This document shows positions 30,570-41,396 of a stretch of 64,000 nt of DNA, in pieces (within the stretch, counting starts at the first letter, position 1; every line of letters begins with the position of its first letter). The stretch is from Isochrysis galbana (Eukaryota > Haptophyta > Isochrysidales > Isochrysidaceae). The stretch lies in NCBI GenBank assembly GCA_018136815.1, contig CM030936.1, positions 5,617,774 through 5,681,773 of the forward strand, written 5' to 3'. The notes under the pieces were generated by a model, which saw only the letters and a list, made by a program, of their open reading frames with translations, did no database searches and was not told the origin of the DNA. A program made the position numbers and the translations under genes.

Positions 30570-33500
30570 ATGAGATGGCGGTCGTCCTGGACGAGTGGAG
30601 GCGATGGGAAGCGGGAGAGCGAGGCCAATGCGGCTCGTTTTGCGACTAAAGGCCGGGCCAAGAGCGAGCACGGTGCACCCGCCAAATCTGGACTCCGACG
30701 GCTTTACTTTCCGTGGCTTTCGAAGGAGGCCGGGCCGCAGGAGGAGGAGGCAGACGGCGCAGACCTCCCTGCACGCCCTCTGCCTCCTCCTCCTCCTCAG
30801 CTCGCGCAGATCACGCTCGAGGGCATCGATGCGCACGAAGGCCTGCAGCAGGCAGACGTGCGCCGTCTGCTCGAATGCTCCAACGCATTCAATGGCCAGA
30901 GTGAGGGGCTGTCGGCCAACTCAGCGACTGAGATGTGCAAGAACGCTCTCAAAGCTCTCAGCATCAAAGCGCAGAGCTATAAGGATCCGGAGCCGAGCGA
31001 CATCGGCACTCTCCGTCTGATGCGCGTGCACTCGCAGCTGATCGAGACTTTAGTGCTCATGCATGATGACAAGGAGGGGATCCAGTCTATCGGTGGGAAA
31101 GTCGAAACCCTGAAGGAAGGGATGAGTTATCTGCTCGAGTGCGCCTCAACAGTGTCAGCACAAGTGAAGGACGATCCCGAGTATTTCGCATTGCAGCAAG
31201 AGCTGCTCGCGTGCGCTTTACGTCTGCTCCCTGCAGTTTGCATGCTCCTGCGACGATCGAATAGCAAGGAGAATATGTTGCAGAAACTCTACAGCGATGC
31301 TTGTGGAAAATGGCTCCCGTTGGTGGATCAACAGCAGCGAGGAGAAATGTCCGAGGTCAGGTTGCAAAGGGGCGCGGGTGCTCATGGCTGCTGCCACACG
31401 CTCGTCGCGCTACAGCTCAACATGCTCTCGTGTGGGCTGCGCTCTTGCCGGGACCCCTTAGATCAGCAAAAGAAGGGCAAAACCGGCTTCAAGGTGGTGT
31501 ATGGGCTGATCATGACGGCCGTGACCCACAGCGTCGACAAGAACCTGACGCAGGGTTTGTGGGAAATCATGGGACACGTCGTCGGGAATCTCACCCGTGA
31601 GCATGCCGCCAAGATGTACGCACCGTTCGAGACGCTGCAGGTGGCCGGCGTGCTGGTCCGCGTGCGGCTCAGCCGGGACGAGCCGCGGCCAACCGAATCA
31701 GATTCCCTATTCCTACCCGGTACGGCGGATGAGCATGTCGTGACGTTTCTCACATGCCTGCGCCGCCATATCTTCCGCCTTGATGACGATGCCTCAGCGC
31801 CTGGCGGCGACGGTAGTGGTGGGCGCACCGGACGAGGTAGCTCCATCATCTCGGCGCCCAAGAGGCTGTGGCGTTCGGTACGCTCTACCCAGCTTAGCTT
31901 ATGGGAGCCTCACGCCGCGTACATCCACATGGTGACAGAGATGCTAGTGGCCCCGGCCATCCACATCCGTGTTGGGTTGTTGCGCGCACTGCTTTTTCAT
32001 AGTACCAGCGGAAGGCGACCCGAGCATTTTGTGATGCGACCGTTGATGCCAAGTTGCGACAAGGCGGACACAGCATCGCTCATGAGGTTGATGACACATG
32101 GGCTCGATGACGGACAACCCTCAGCCAGCCAAAAGGTGATCACACATCAAGTATTCGACTGGGTGCGGAATGTCCTTCATGTTGGCGACGAGGCGTCCAT
32201 GCGCGATTGGCTGGTCGACGGCTTCGATCTTGTTCGTAAGCTGATGCTAGAGCGCCTTCTCCGCGAGGGTGAACAGCTACGCGATGCGTTGCACGACATG
32301 GCTCGCTCCGCAGCTCCGCCCGAAGCTGACGGGGATGGGGCTTTTGCTATGGAAGACATCCTGGTGTGGGCCGAGCGATTCAGTGGAGCGGTTCGAGCTC
32401 ACATTTACGAGCTCCAGACACTCGCGAGCACGTGCCAAATGATCCTGAAAAAGGTGGACCCGGTGCTTGGCTTCATAAATGGGATCGCGCAACGCGGCTT
32501 TGAGAGACTCGAAAGATGCGTCGATGAGGCAAGGATCGACGCCACGCCAATAGAAGTTCATGCAGCCAGGGAGCGTTTGAGGCAGGCTGAGCAAGAAATA
32601 GCAAGGTGCCGTAGAAGATACGACGCTGTGAGACAACGGGACCTGGGCAAAGAGGAGGAAGCGATGGAAAAAGAAGCGACGGAAAAATATAAGAGAGAAG
32701 AAAGGGAAGCCCTGCAAGCCCTGGATCGCGCAAGCGATGAGCTGCACTCAGCCGAGGACCATAATACCAACACCCCACATCGCCTTCAGACCTGGTGGTT
32801 CCAAGAAGAGCCGAGGCAACGCGTGTTGCGACATATGGCTAACGCTCTACCATGGGACAAAATGAAGGCCGGAGAGTTATCATCGATCCAGCCGGAAGAC
32901 CTGCTTCCACCGCGTCATGGCTACCGCCGAACCGTCTCTTGTCCTCCACTAGGGGACGAATGTCTCAAAAAGATAGGGACCCTTAGTTGGCAGCTGGACA
33001 CATTAGCAGCCCAAGGCACCCCCCAGAATGAAGCGCGCAAAGCGATTCTTCTGCGTCGGATGCGCCACTTGATGGAGGAGACGAGCTGCGTGGCACAAGC
33101 ACCCGGCAACGCGCTCAATTGCGCCCAAAGCTTATTCTGGGGCTGCCCGCAGCCACTGCACCGCATCTTCGCCGCCGCGAGCGAGCAGCTTAAGGACCTT
33201 AAGAACCTGGTGGCAGACTTGCTCCAATGCATCCTCAGCCTATCGTATAGGTTTGGCGAATGCGTGCTTGAGCCACTTGGTGCTCTTCGAACGAGTGAGA
33301 AGCGGGAGAAGCCGAAGACGCGGAAGGCAAAGGAGCGCGCTAGTGGCCTGGCGGAGTCGAAGGTGAAGACGCTTCTTGCAAGCATTCTGCAGTTAGCCGG
33401 CTCGCTGCAAGTGCCGCAGGAGACGGTAGTCAAGCTGGAGGTAGAACCCACCTCTAGCGCGCCTTTGGAAGCCGGCGCCACGAATCCAGACGCAAAAGAG

Positions 33501-36500
33501 CCGGGCGTCGGTGCCCCCCTCGCCCAACAAGGAGATGGAGAGCAGGCGGATGTTGCCGAAAAATCAATCACGGAGGCACGAGGAGCAACTGCGCAGGCTG
33601 GCGCGTTGGTGCCGGACGGCTTTGACTGGATCAATAAGGCACTCGGAAATCTCACATCTGAGAACAACACCGATATTGATGCCGCTGAAATCACGAAGCG
33701 AGCTCAATACTTCGATCAGAGCCTCCGCGACTTCGACGTCGCCACTGGCGCGCTGAGCCAGCCCATCTCCGTGCAGCTTCCCGCATTAGCCGAGTCGGAC
33801 TGGGTCGAATATGCTCGACAGCATGCGGCGACGCTTGGCATTCCCGGCGCCGAAGCTGTTGAAGGGATCTTGCTGGCCATGAATGCCACGTCTCGCGAGG
33901 AATTTCACGGCTTGCTCGATTGCGCTATCGAGACGGCCAAGGAGAAAGTCTCCGATGTCGAAGGGTGTGTCCGCGAAACTCTTGCTGATGCCACAGATCA
34001 TGTGCTAGAGCCGATTGCAACTATCTTCGGGGAGGAGCTGGCGGGCGAACTCCTCTCGGTAGCTGAAGGGCTGGCAGTCAAGCTCGGCAAGGAATGCGTC
34101 GACAAGCTGCTGCGTTACTCATGCCCACAGATCTACTCATTGGCCACCGGGAAGAGTGTACGGAGTCCTGCCTCTCGCATCCGAGAAGTGGCCGTGTGGT
34201 CGGTCCAGCGCATTATCCTTGCCCTCGAGTCCACCGTCGCATCCGATGCGGCATCAAGGGGAAGCCCTGACCGAGAAATGCTAGTTGAGACGGTGAGAGC
34301 GCTTAAGCAAGCGCTCAGTTTTGCGCACGAGATGAATAAGCATGACCGGCATGTGTGCGCCTTATTGGAGAGCAGCCAGCTCAAGCCTGTGCTATCCCGA
34401 CTCAATGAAATAGCACGGCCTCCAAACGGCGCGTTCAGCGATGTCGGGAGGCCGCCGAGTGGTGGACCTGCACATGATTTCTTGGCCACTAGTGAAAGGC
34501 ATGGCGACGACCTGGGGGACGGTGGTAGTGGTCAAGGGCGGACAAGCTGGGTGTCCACGGCGGAGCCCGAGATCGAGCAGCTACGCGAGCAGATGGAGCA
34601 GCGCCTTCGCGACATGTTGCTGAAGCAGATGGAAGACTTCAATCAACAGCTAGAAGCCATCAGAAGCGCAAGCACGGACCGGAATGCCACCTCCAGTGTC
34701 CACGCGGCGCGCTCGCCGCGCATATCAGCACCGCCATCGCCGCCACCATCGCCACCTACATCGCCACCTCCCTCACCCCGGCCGGCATCGTTACCACCAT
34801 CGCCACCGCCATCCCCAGCACACCTTCCGACGCATCGACCACCTCCAACGCCTCACCGACGCGCACCAGCACCAACTACTAGTGTTCGTAGCGGGCGCTT
34901 CAGGACAGGTAGCGGCGGCCGTCTCTCGGAGGATGGCTTCGACAACGGGGGGGGTAGGCCAGGAAACAACAACAGCGCACCTTTGAGCGGATTGGAGCGC
35001 TCATTTCTGGTGGCACAACGGGAGTCGACGGAGCGGATATTGCGTAAACTGGCAGAGAAGTACCGCAGTGTCATGGCGTCTTTTGCTGAGCTCACGAAGC
35101 ATCGGAACAATGAGCTTGTGATGTACGATTTGCTGGACCAAGTCACATGTCCGGAGTACAACAGGTTGTACCTCTCGGCGTTCGAGAGCGCGGGACGAGG
35201 AAGTAGAGTCAAGAAGGAAGCGTTGCTTGCAACACTGATGCATCTTCCATCCGCATTGTCCGACATGCTTGTTCTACGAAAAACAAGCTACTTGAGGAAT
35301 GGCTGGCTTGTCGACAGTTGGTACAAGGTGGCCGGCCTGAAAGTGGGTGACTTCTTCAAGCAGCACCCTGACCAGTGCAAGCTGATGGTGGAGCACCTCG
35401 ATCCATTCAAAACGGGGTATGTCCACCTCCAAGAGTTGCATGCGCCCAGCAGAATCGAGGCGGCTATCCTTCGGTCAATCTTCAAAGCTGTAATTGCAGC
35501 ATTCAAGACCCTTGATGAACGCCCTGTGTTTCCCGATCTAAACAACACGGATAAGTACAACGACAAGTTCATCAAGACCTTAATGGCACCTTTCGGCGCA
35601 GATTCTATGCGCGCTCACTTGCACGACACAGACACGCTCGACGGAGCCGATGCCGGTACCCTGTCAGATGTGGATAGCAATCTGGGAGAACCGAAATGGC
35701 GTTTAATGTATAACCGGCTCGTTGCCATCGACCCCGAGGGTGTGAGGGAGAGACTGGATTCGCTAGGACGAGAGTTCGGGTTTGAAGATCCGCGGGCCTT
35801 CAATTCGTTCAAGCGTTCGGGCCTCGAGGCGTTCGCGACTGAATCTGCGGGCCTGAGTAAGCTTACAAGGCTGCGCACGATGTCGGAAACTCTCGAATGG
35901 TCCAAGAGGTTGTTCGACATTGAGGACGGCATAGCATGCATGCGCACGATGATTAAGGAAGTCGTGGCCAAGGTTTCCGTTGTGCAAGGAGTCTGCGCAC
36001 GAGATGGCAACGTCGACTTCGAAGGAGCCGCTAGGAGTGTCGAGTTATTCACCCGCCAAGTCAATATTGCCGTGCTACAGAAGGTAGCGGACGAAATGCG
36101 TAGCTGGCTGCTCGGCGCGACTAGAGCCTTCAAGCGCGTTGGTGGTGGCTATAGCATGGGTGCATCCAGTCCGGAGTGGAACCTGCACCGGGCGAGGAAA
36201 ACATCAAAGGATTTGCCGGATGCCGCAAGGGTAGCGACCAAGGACTGGAAGAATTTGGAGCACGGCGTACGGGTGGAGGAGAACAGCCTCGAGGGAGTCC
36301 CACGGATAGCGACTACAGTGACCGCTGAAAAGAAGGAAAGCCCCGAAATTGGATGGGATGAGGTTGACTCTGCAGCCGCGCGTGCTGCTCCGAATCCTTG
36401 CAATCGTTCGCGTAGATTCGCTGCAACATCCATCCAATCGCCATCACCACGATTCGTTGCCCTCCCTCGGTCCCCACCACGGTTTCTGTGGAGCTCGGCC

Positions 36501-36734
36501 CCTATTGCACCATCATATTCCGCAGCAAGTGCATCCTCGAGAAAAGGGGCGAAATGGAAGAGGTTACCTTCGAATTCAGCTCCCATGTTCATACTCAAGT
36601 CCAAGTCACGTACATCCCGCAAGTCGCGCTCGGGGCCTAAGTCACAACGTTCACGTCACAGTTATTTTGTACCGGGCCCTGGTGCCTTCTACGTGCCCCC
36701 CTCCCTGCAACTTGCACCTAGGAACAATGCTTGA
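30570..36734 (+). CDS. Giant intronless ORF, ~2,054 aa, unknown function
   Basis: The frame stays open for over 6 kb; the first ATG is 30,570 (a GTG lies 90 bases upstream in frame). I recognise no catalytic domain. Visible parts: a basic Arg/Lys/Glu N-terminus with a poly-Pro stretch near residue 75; a large helical, HEAT-like or all-alpha region (about 90-750); a strongly charged coiled coil (about 670-760); another helical section; Pro/Ser-rich (SPPPSPP)n linker about 1,390-1,460; then a second helical domain (about 1,480-1,880) with AESLRKLAEKYRSVMASF-like helices; and a basic, Ser/Arg-rich tail. Neighbouring genes carry introns, so lack of any over 6 kb is unusual. It may be a retro-copied, viral or transposon-derived gene, or simply an intron-poor host gene. 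Confidence 0.7.
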   Translation: MRWRSSWTSGGDGKRESEANAARFATKGRAKSEHGAPAKSGLRRLYFPWLSKEAGPQEEEADGADLPARPLPPPPPQLAQITLEGIDAHEGLQQADVRRLLECSNAFNGQSEGLSANSATEMCKNALKALSIKAQSYKDPEPSDIGTLRLMRVHSQLIETLVLMHDDKEGIQSIGGKVETLKEGMSYLLECASTVSAQVKDDPEYFALQQELLACALRLLPAVCMLLRRSNSKENMLQKLYSDACGKWLPLVDQQQRGEMSEVRLQRGAGAHGCCHTLVALQLNMLSCGLRSCRDPLDQQKKGKTGFKVVYGLIMTAVTHSVDKNLTQGLWEIMGHVVGNLTREHAAKMYAPFETLQVAGVLVRVRLSRDEPRPTESDSLFLPGTADEHVVTFLTCLRRHIFRLDDDASAPGGDGSGGRTGRGSSIISAPKRLWRSVRSTQLSLWEPHAAYIHMVTEMLVAPAIHIRVGLLRALLFHSTSGRRPEHFVMRPLMPSCDKADTASLMRLMTHGLDDGQPSASQKVITHQVFDWVRNVLHVGDEASMRDWLVDGFDLVRKLMLERLLREGEQLRDALHDMARSAAPPEADGDGAFAMEDILVWAERFSGAVRAHIYELQTLASTCQMILKKVDPVLGFINGIAQRGFERLERCVDEARIDATPIEVHAARERLRQAEQEIARCRRRYDAVRQRDLGKEEEAMEKEATEKYKREEREALQALDRASDELHSAEDHNTNTPHRLQTWWFQEEPRQRVLRHMANALPWDKMKAGELSSIQPEDLLPPRHGYRRTVSCPPLGDECLKKIGTLSWQLDTLAAQGTPQNEARKAILLRRMRHLMEETSCVAQAPGNALNCAQSLFWGCPQPLHRIFAAASEQLKDLKNLVADLLQCILSLSYRFGECVLEPLGALRTSEKREKPKTRKAKERASGLAESKVKTLLASILQLAGSLQVPQETVVKLEVEPTSSAPLEAGATNPDAKEPGVGAPLAQQGDGEQADVAEKSITEARGATAQAGALVPDGFDWINKALGNLTSENNTDIDAAEITKRAQYFDQSLRDFDVATGALSQPISVQLPALAESDWVEYARQHAATLGIPGAEAVEGILLAMNATSREEFHGLLDCAIETAKEKVSDVEGCVRETLADATDHVLEPIATIFGEELAGELLSVAEGLAVKLGKECVDKLLRYSCPQIYSLATGKSVRSPASRIREVAVWSVQRIILALESTVASDAASRGSPDREMLVETVRALKQALSFAHEMNKHDRHVCALLESSQLKPVLSRLNEIARPPNGAFSDVGRPPSGGPAHDFLATSERHGDDLGDGGSGQGRTSWVSTAEPEIEQLREQMEQRLRDMLLKQMEDFNQQLEAIRSASTDRNATSSVHAARSPRISAPPSPPPSPPTSPPPSPRPASLPPSPPPSPAHLPTHRPPPTPHRRAPAPTTSVRSGRFRTGSGGRLSEDGFDNGGGRPGNNNSAPLSGLERSFLVAQRESTERILRKLAEKYRSVMASFAELTKHRNNELVMYDLLDQVTCPEYNRLYLSAFESAGRGSRVKKEALLATLMHLPSALSDMLVLRKTSYLRNGWLVDSWYKVAGLKVGDFFKQHPDQCKLMVEHLDPFKTGYVHLQELHAPSRIEAAILRSIFKAVIAAFKTLDERPVFPDLNNTDKYNDKFIKTLMAPFGADSMRAHLHDTDTLDGADAGTLSDVDSNLGEPKWRLMYNRLVAIDPEGVRERLDSLGREFGFEDPRAFNSFKRSGLEAFATESAGLSKLTRLRTMSETLEWSKRLFDIEDGIACMRTMIKEVVAKVSVVQGVCARDGNVDFEGAARSVELFTRQVNIAVLQKVADEMRSWLLGATRAFKRVGGGYSMGASSPEWNLHRARKTSKDLPDAARVATKDWKNLEHGVRVEENSLEGVPRIATTVTAEKKESPEIGWDEVDSAAARAAPNPCNRSRRFAATSIQSPSPRFVALPRSPPRFLWSSAPIAPSYSAASASSRKGAKWKRLPSNSAPMFILKSKSRTSRKSRSGPKSQRSRHSYFVPGPGAFYVPPSLQLAPRNNA

Positions 36735-37285
36735 AGGGGCGCGGGGTGACGGCGCGGCCGACGCTATGGCTGGCACTTTGGAGTTTGAGTCTTCAGGGGT
36801 TTGTTATCCCGAGTACGCCCAACCCGGCCGCTAGCCAGCGCGCGGCCTCGTAGTTCCGTCCGCTAGCATGTTGCCTTACTAGCGTGTGTTTACCTTCCCT
36901 TACGTGTGTTCATGCGTTTGGGGATTGGGGATTTCGAGGGAGCTCCATGCCTGTTGACATATTTAAAAAAAACCTCTTAACATTCTCGCCGCGCGCGCGA
37001 CTCTGCACCTTAACTATGCAGCCTCGCCCGCAACTCTCGCCCCCCCTCCACCTGCCTTGCGGCCCGTCCCTCGTGCGCTACCTAGGGGCTGGGTGTTAGG
37101 GGTTTCCTGTAGCAGACGGCGTGTACCGATCCCCGATGGGTTTTCCTCAACTTCCTCCTGTGCCACCGGGCTACCGGTTATAGTGTTGTCTTTTTTTTGA
37201 ATCTGGGGGACAAGTAGTGTGTCTCGTTGGGTTTGAGGGCCGAGGTCGGGTAGGTGGGTGGATCGAGGCGGTGACCTATGTGCGG
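36735..37285. other. Intergenic with dispersed A-rich repeat copy
   Basis: Bases 36,964-37,100 are another copy of the dispersed family: A-run, CCTCTTAACATTCTCGCC, and an end at gtgcgctacctaggggctggg. The first ~100 bases are the presumed 3' flank of the giant ORF. No gene is recognised. Confidence 0.5.
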
Positions 37286-38020
37286 TTAAGCGAGTCTATC
37301 CGCTACGTTGAGCGCTTGTGCAATCGCGGTCAGATTCGTGCCGAGCGTTAGGGTTCCTTTGTCGTTGGTCGTAAAGACGGGGGTGCAAAGATCGCGCGGG
37401 GACTTGAGTTTCGGTTTTCTCCCTTGGGAGGCTTTAGTGGTGCGTGCGGTTGAGGTCCTGTCCGGAGGTTCAAGGCCTTTGACGAGGACCGTGAATCTGT
37501 TGAGGATTCTCTCGATGACCGGTATGTGGTGAAAGGTGTAGTTATCGAATTCCACTTTGTAGAAATCGCCTATTATGTATTTCCATGCTATGAGGTAAAG
37601 GGCTTTGAGGCTGTCGGGCGTTGGTGTGCTCGGGTATGCGAACAGTCTATCTATCCTTGATCTTTTGAACTGCTGTTCTGTTCCTTTCCGGCGTGTATCC
37701 TGTTACGGCTTCTATGGTTTGGAATATTTGTTGTGTGGAGGGGCATCTGGCCAGGTGCGTCGAGTTCTCGCGGTGTCTCCCACACAGCCTGCATCTCGTA
37801 GTGGTCGCCGTGGCGAATCTGTTGCGCGTGCCAAGTCTCCTATGAGTGATGTGTTTAAAGTGGGGTGTTTATCTGTATGTTTGAGTAGTGGGTGGGTGTA
37901 GAGTTTTGCCACGCTCTTCCACTCCTCATGGGTTAGTTCGAGCTTACGTGCCCACGCTTCTCGGGCTGGCTGGGGCTCCTTGGCGTTGGGGCCACCGGCT
38001 CGTTTAAGGTAATTAATCGG
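37286..38020 (-). pseudogene. LINE-type retrotransposon C-terminal fragment, copy 2
   Basis: Read on the minus strand, the upstream part contains a C-x2-C-x7-H-x4-C knuckle (CRLCGRHRENSTHLARC, about 37,750-37,800), typical of the C-terminal end of non-LTR retrotransposon polyproteins. After frame changes it continues into the HIPVIERILNRFTVLVKGL block shared with the fragments at 25.4 and 41.1 kb, ending at a stop at 37,286. Frameshifts and internal stops show it is dead. Its upstream side is cut by the CT microsatellite at 38,059. Confidence 0.65.
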
Positions 38021-38057
38021 CATGACTTCGACTTCTCGTTCTGCAGTTGCTCTGCGA

Positions 38058-38253
<196 letters not shown>

Positions 38254-38735
38254 CCTCCTCTCCTCGGCCGACGGAGGGAAGGTTCGTCCAAAACATTCTC
38301 CGGTCCCAGCAGGATATTCTGTGGGGGGTCTCTCCACGCTCCGCGAGGGAAGGAAAGCACGCGCACTCCCCCGGCCCTTCTCCCCCCGCCATCAGGCGGC
38401 TCCCCCCGTACACTACTAGGGGGATAGGGGTGAAGGGCTTAGATATGATCCGGTGGCCCGCGCCTCCCCCCGGTGATCTTCCCCCCCCTTCCTCTTGTGT
38501 CTCCGAGTGGGCGCGCGCCCAGAGTTCCGGTTGCCAAATCTGCGACACCACTGACTTCGGGCGCTCGACTGGCGACCTCTACGGCCTCAGCAGCATTAAG
38601 CTGGCCATGCGCCACCACGGTGACACCCCCACCTTCACGAGGAGAGAGAGAGAGAGTGGGTGGCTGCGTCAGACATTGATAAGACTTTTTTTTTACCGTT
38701 TTTTTGGGGGGGGGACGTCCGAGCGAGAGGAAGGG

Positions 38736-38850
38736 GAGGGGTGAGGAAGGGGAGGGGCGAGAAAGGGGAGGAAGGGGGAGGGGCGAGGAAGGGGGAGGGG
38801 CGAGGAAGGGGGAGGGGCGAGGAAGGGGAGGGGCGAGGAAGGGAGGGGCG
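38736..38850. repeat. G-rich minisatellite (gaggaagggggaggggc)n
   Basis: Six or more imperfect 17-18 base units of gaggaagg-ggaggggc lie after a run of T and G. The G-rich strand has many G3-4 runs and could form quadruplexes. Confidence 0.85.
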
Positions 38851-38934
38851 CTGCGTCAGACCCTCCCCAATTTTGGGAATCATTGTTGTACACGCCATTC
38901 CACTTACCGCATCGAAGAGACACCGGGAAGGGAA

Positions 38935-39384
38935 TCACTCATCCTCGGTCACGTTACAAGAGTCGCACATGAGGACACCCTCCCACATGTAATACATTTT
39001 CCCCTTCCGACACTTGAAGCACGGCCATAACCAAGAGCGCCTGGCCTCGCTCCCATCGTCGGAGGGCGCGCCGGAGGGCGCGTCGGAGGGCGCGTCGGGC
39101 GGCTGCGGACCCTCGTCGCCCTCGGGCCAGCTGACGCGGTACGTGGGGGCGCACCCGTCGGGCCGCACGCAGCGCACGCTCGTCGCGCTCGCCGGCGCCG
39201 GCCACCGCTCACTCGCCACGCGGCCGACGCGCACCGGGCCACGCTCGCCGCGCGCGACGATCACCACGGCGTCGCGGTCTCGCTCGAGCCAGCACTCGTC
39301 CGTGGGGACGACGGGGAAGGGCGCGAGCGAGTCCACCACCACGTCCACGCTGCACACCCCGGCGCTCCGCGTCACGCGCCCCAT
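38935..39384 (-). CDS. Small protein with C-terminal CxxC pair
   Basis: With the first ATG at 39,384 it is 149 residues (the frame is open 99 bases further upstream, without an ATG). The N-terminal two thirds are acidic to neutral, with VPTDECWLERDRDAVVIVARG and a Trp/Pro block (YRVSWPEGDEGPQPP). A linker of three APSDAPS-like repeats corresponds to a 12-base tandem repeat in the DNA (39,060-39,100). The C-terminus is a treble-clef or ribbon-like CFKCRKGKMYYMWEGVLMCDSC, which could bind zinc. It starts 122 bases from the divergent FkbM fragment. Function unknown. Confidence 0.5.
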   Translation of the reverse strand: MGRVTRSAGVCSVDVVVDSLAPFPVVPTDECWLERDRDAVVIVARGERGPVRVGRVASERWPAPASATSVRCVRPDGCAPTYRVSWPEGDEGPQPPDAPSDAPSGAPSDDGSEARRSWLWPCFKCRKGKMYYMWEGVLMCDSCNVTEDE

Positions 39385-39506
39385 CGTTTTTCTCTCCACT
39401 GCCCCTGGCGCGCGCTCACCACCCAAGATCTGAGAGCCTGACAACCTTCCGCGCGGGGAGTCAGATTCCGAAGAGAGCTCCAACGTTCTGCCTTCACCGC
39501 GTCGCG

Positions 39507-40637
39507 ATGGCTGCTGGTGCGATCAACTGCACTGTGCGCTCGGCAAGTCAGTCGGGGGAGGAGCTGGTGTACATGGATCGTTTCATGCCCAAGGGCGCCA
39601 ATGGTGGCACCTACGTCGAGATTGGCGCACTCGATGGGCATCGTTTTTCGAACACGCGAGTGCTGAGCAAATGCCACGGATGGCGTGGTCTGCTGGTGGA
39701 AGCCAACCTTCAGAACCCCTTCCCTTCCGTCTGGCCACACAGCCCTTCCGTCTACCGTCCTCCGTCGCACACAGATGCTGCCCCCCCTGCACACTCATCG
39801 AAGCGGCGGCACATCGACGAAGACGAGCGCAAGGACATCATCACGATGGAACTCGGGCATGGCCGCTACATCCACCAGTCGGCCGTCGACATCCTCATCA
39901 AGGCTGCCGTTCTCCTGAACAGCTCCTCCCTGTACACCTTTGACATGGACGCCGCCTTCCCGGAGGCGAAGAAGCTTGTCTTGGAATTCTACGACATCGC
40001 CTCGGTGCCCATCACTGTGCCCCAGCTTCTGTGGATCATCAGGTCCAAGGAAAGGCCTCGCACGGTCCTCCGTCCTCTCCTCTCGTGCACCTGCTCGCTG
40101 GCTTCGTTCGACTCCCTCGACACGGCCACCTGTCGACTGGACGCCGAGCGGAAGCGCTGCTCGCACGACTCGTTCCTCCTCCTGCTCCAAGGACGCGGCG
40201 GAGGAGGCGGAGCTTGTTCGCGTTCCTGGTGCCGAGGAGGAGACCCTTTCTCCGACCGAGGAGTCCACCACCACCACCACCGACGAGGACTCTGTGGAGG
40301 AGGGAGGAGAAGAGAAGAACGAGAACTGTGCGTCGGACGCTCCAGGCTTTCTTCTTCCCACTGCGCCGGCTGCGGAGGGCCAGCGCCCCCTCCCTCATGG
40401 CACGCGCCACCCGCGCGGCGGCCTCCTTGCACAGCCAGTTGCCGTCGAGCCCATTGCCGTCGAGCACGAGCACGCGCAGCGCCGCCGGGGACGCGCGCAC
40501 CAGCGCGTCGATCTCGTAGACGAACGCTCGGGGCACCCGGAGCGCCTCGAGCGCGACCAGCGCCCGCAGGCCTTCCGACAGTGCCCTTGCCCCCGCGCAC
40601 TCGAAGGGGTTGTAATAATAATCTAACTGAGCATTAG
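39507..40637 (+). pseudogene. Truncated FkbM-type methyltransferase fused to unrelated frame
   Basis: Residues 1-70 are the start of an FkbM-family methyltransferase: after a short leader, GGTYVEIGALDGHRFSNTRVLSK and GWRGLLVEANLQN carry the SAM-binding glycine motif (here E-I-G-A-x-D-G) and the acidic end of strand 2. The family then needs about 130 more residues, including the catalytic part, which are absent. Instead the frame runs into a different, plausible protein segment (about 110-190, with DEDERKDIITMELGHGRYIHQ and KKLVLEFYDIASVPITVPQLLW) and then low-complexity DNA. It looks like an insertion or rearrangement that cut the gene. A spliced gene whose later exons I failed to identify is the alternative. 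Confidence 0.55.
40380..40622 (-). pseudogene. Leucine-rich-repeat fragment
   Basis: The minus strand reads NPFECAGARALSEGLRAL, then LEALRVP, then PAALRVLVLDGNGLDGNWLC, the pattern of RNI-type leucine-rich repeats (LxxLxLxxNxL). Only about 2.5 repeats are present and the frame enters unrelated sequence on the downstream side. It overlaps the tail of the FkbM-containing frame on the other strand. Confidence 0.5.
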
Positions 40638-41062
40638 TACCACTACTCTCACTAGCCCGGTACTAACACGACAGCCCTCAGCGCACCTGCCCGTACACCT
40701 TGGCGCGTGTTGTTGCCACAGATACATACACCTAGCCGCCGATATTCCCAGTTGTAATTATTTTTTATTCACACCTCCACTTCAAACAAATAACGCACAG
40801 GCGCATAGCCACGGCCAACAGATTTGCGGACCGGGATAGAATAATATGCCGACTCTGCAAGGAGACGGACGAATCGACGAATCCTCCACACACCTAGCTA
40901 GGGGAGTGCACGCGGTTATCGAACATTTTCGGCACGCTTGAGCGCTAGCAAGGCACCCCCAACCACCGGACACGTCGGGAGAGAAACTGATTGTCGACAG
41001 ACTTTTCCTCCACCCGGACGGCTCTTGCAAGACTCTTGCCCCAAATCACTCGTCATACTGCA
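40638..41062. other. Intergenic, nothing recognised
   Basis: No gene or repeat is supported in this stretch; the composition is close to neutral. The reading frame of the LINE fragment to the right may begin in its last bases. Confidence 0.4.
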
Positions 41063-41396
41063 CATGCTAGCTTGGCGATGACGTCATTACAGATCTCTAC
41101 AGGATACATTATGACAACGCCAACTTCTGGAATGAATCGGTGTTCATACGCATCGTAGAAAGATTCACGAAACTATGCTGCGCCCTCCTTTTTGCGAACT
41201 CGACAGACTCGTCGAGAACCGCCCAAGCCGGCACATGGGGCTGCAACCAAAGAAAAGGATCGACCCAGGCGTTTTTCGCCCTTTGTACGACTCGGACAAC
41301 AAAGGTAATCTAATTCCCAGCGCGGAGCTCCTGTCTCTGGCCACAAGGCTAGGAGTAGAGCACTTGGTTACGACCAATGCAAAGACGGGCTCGGAA
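41063..41396 (+). pseudogene. LINE-type retrotransposon C-terminal fragment, copy 3
   Basis: The plus strand reads VITDLYRIHYDNANFWNES, IRIVERFTKLCCALLFANSTD, SSRTAQAG, then, after a frame change, a CNQRKGS block and NKGNLIPSAELLSLATRLGVEHL. Each part has a counterpart in the fragments at 25.4 and 37.3 kb. It has frame breaks and no upstream polymerase domain. Confidence 0.55.
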
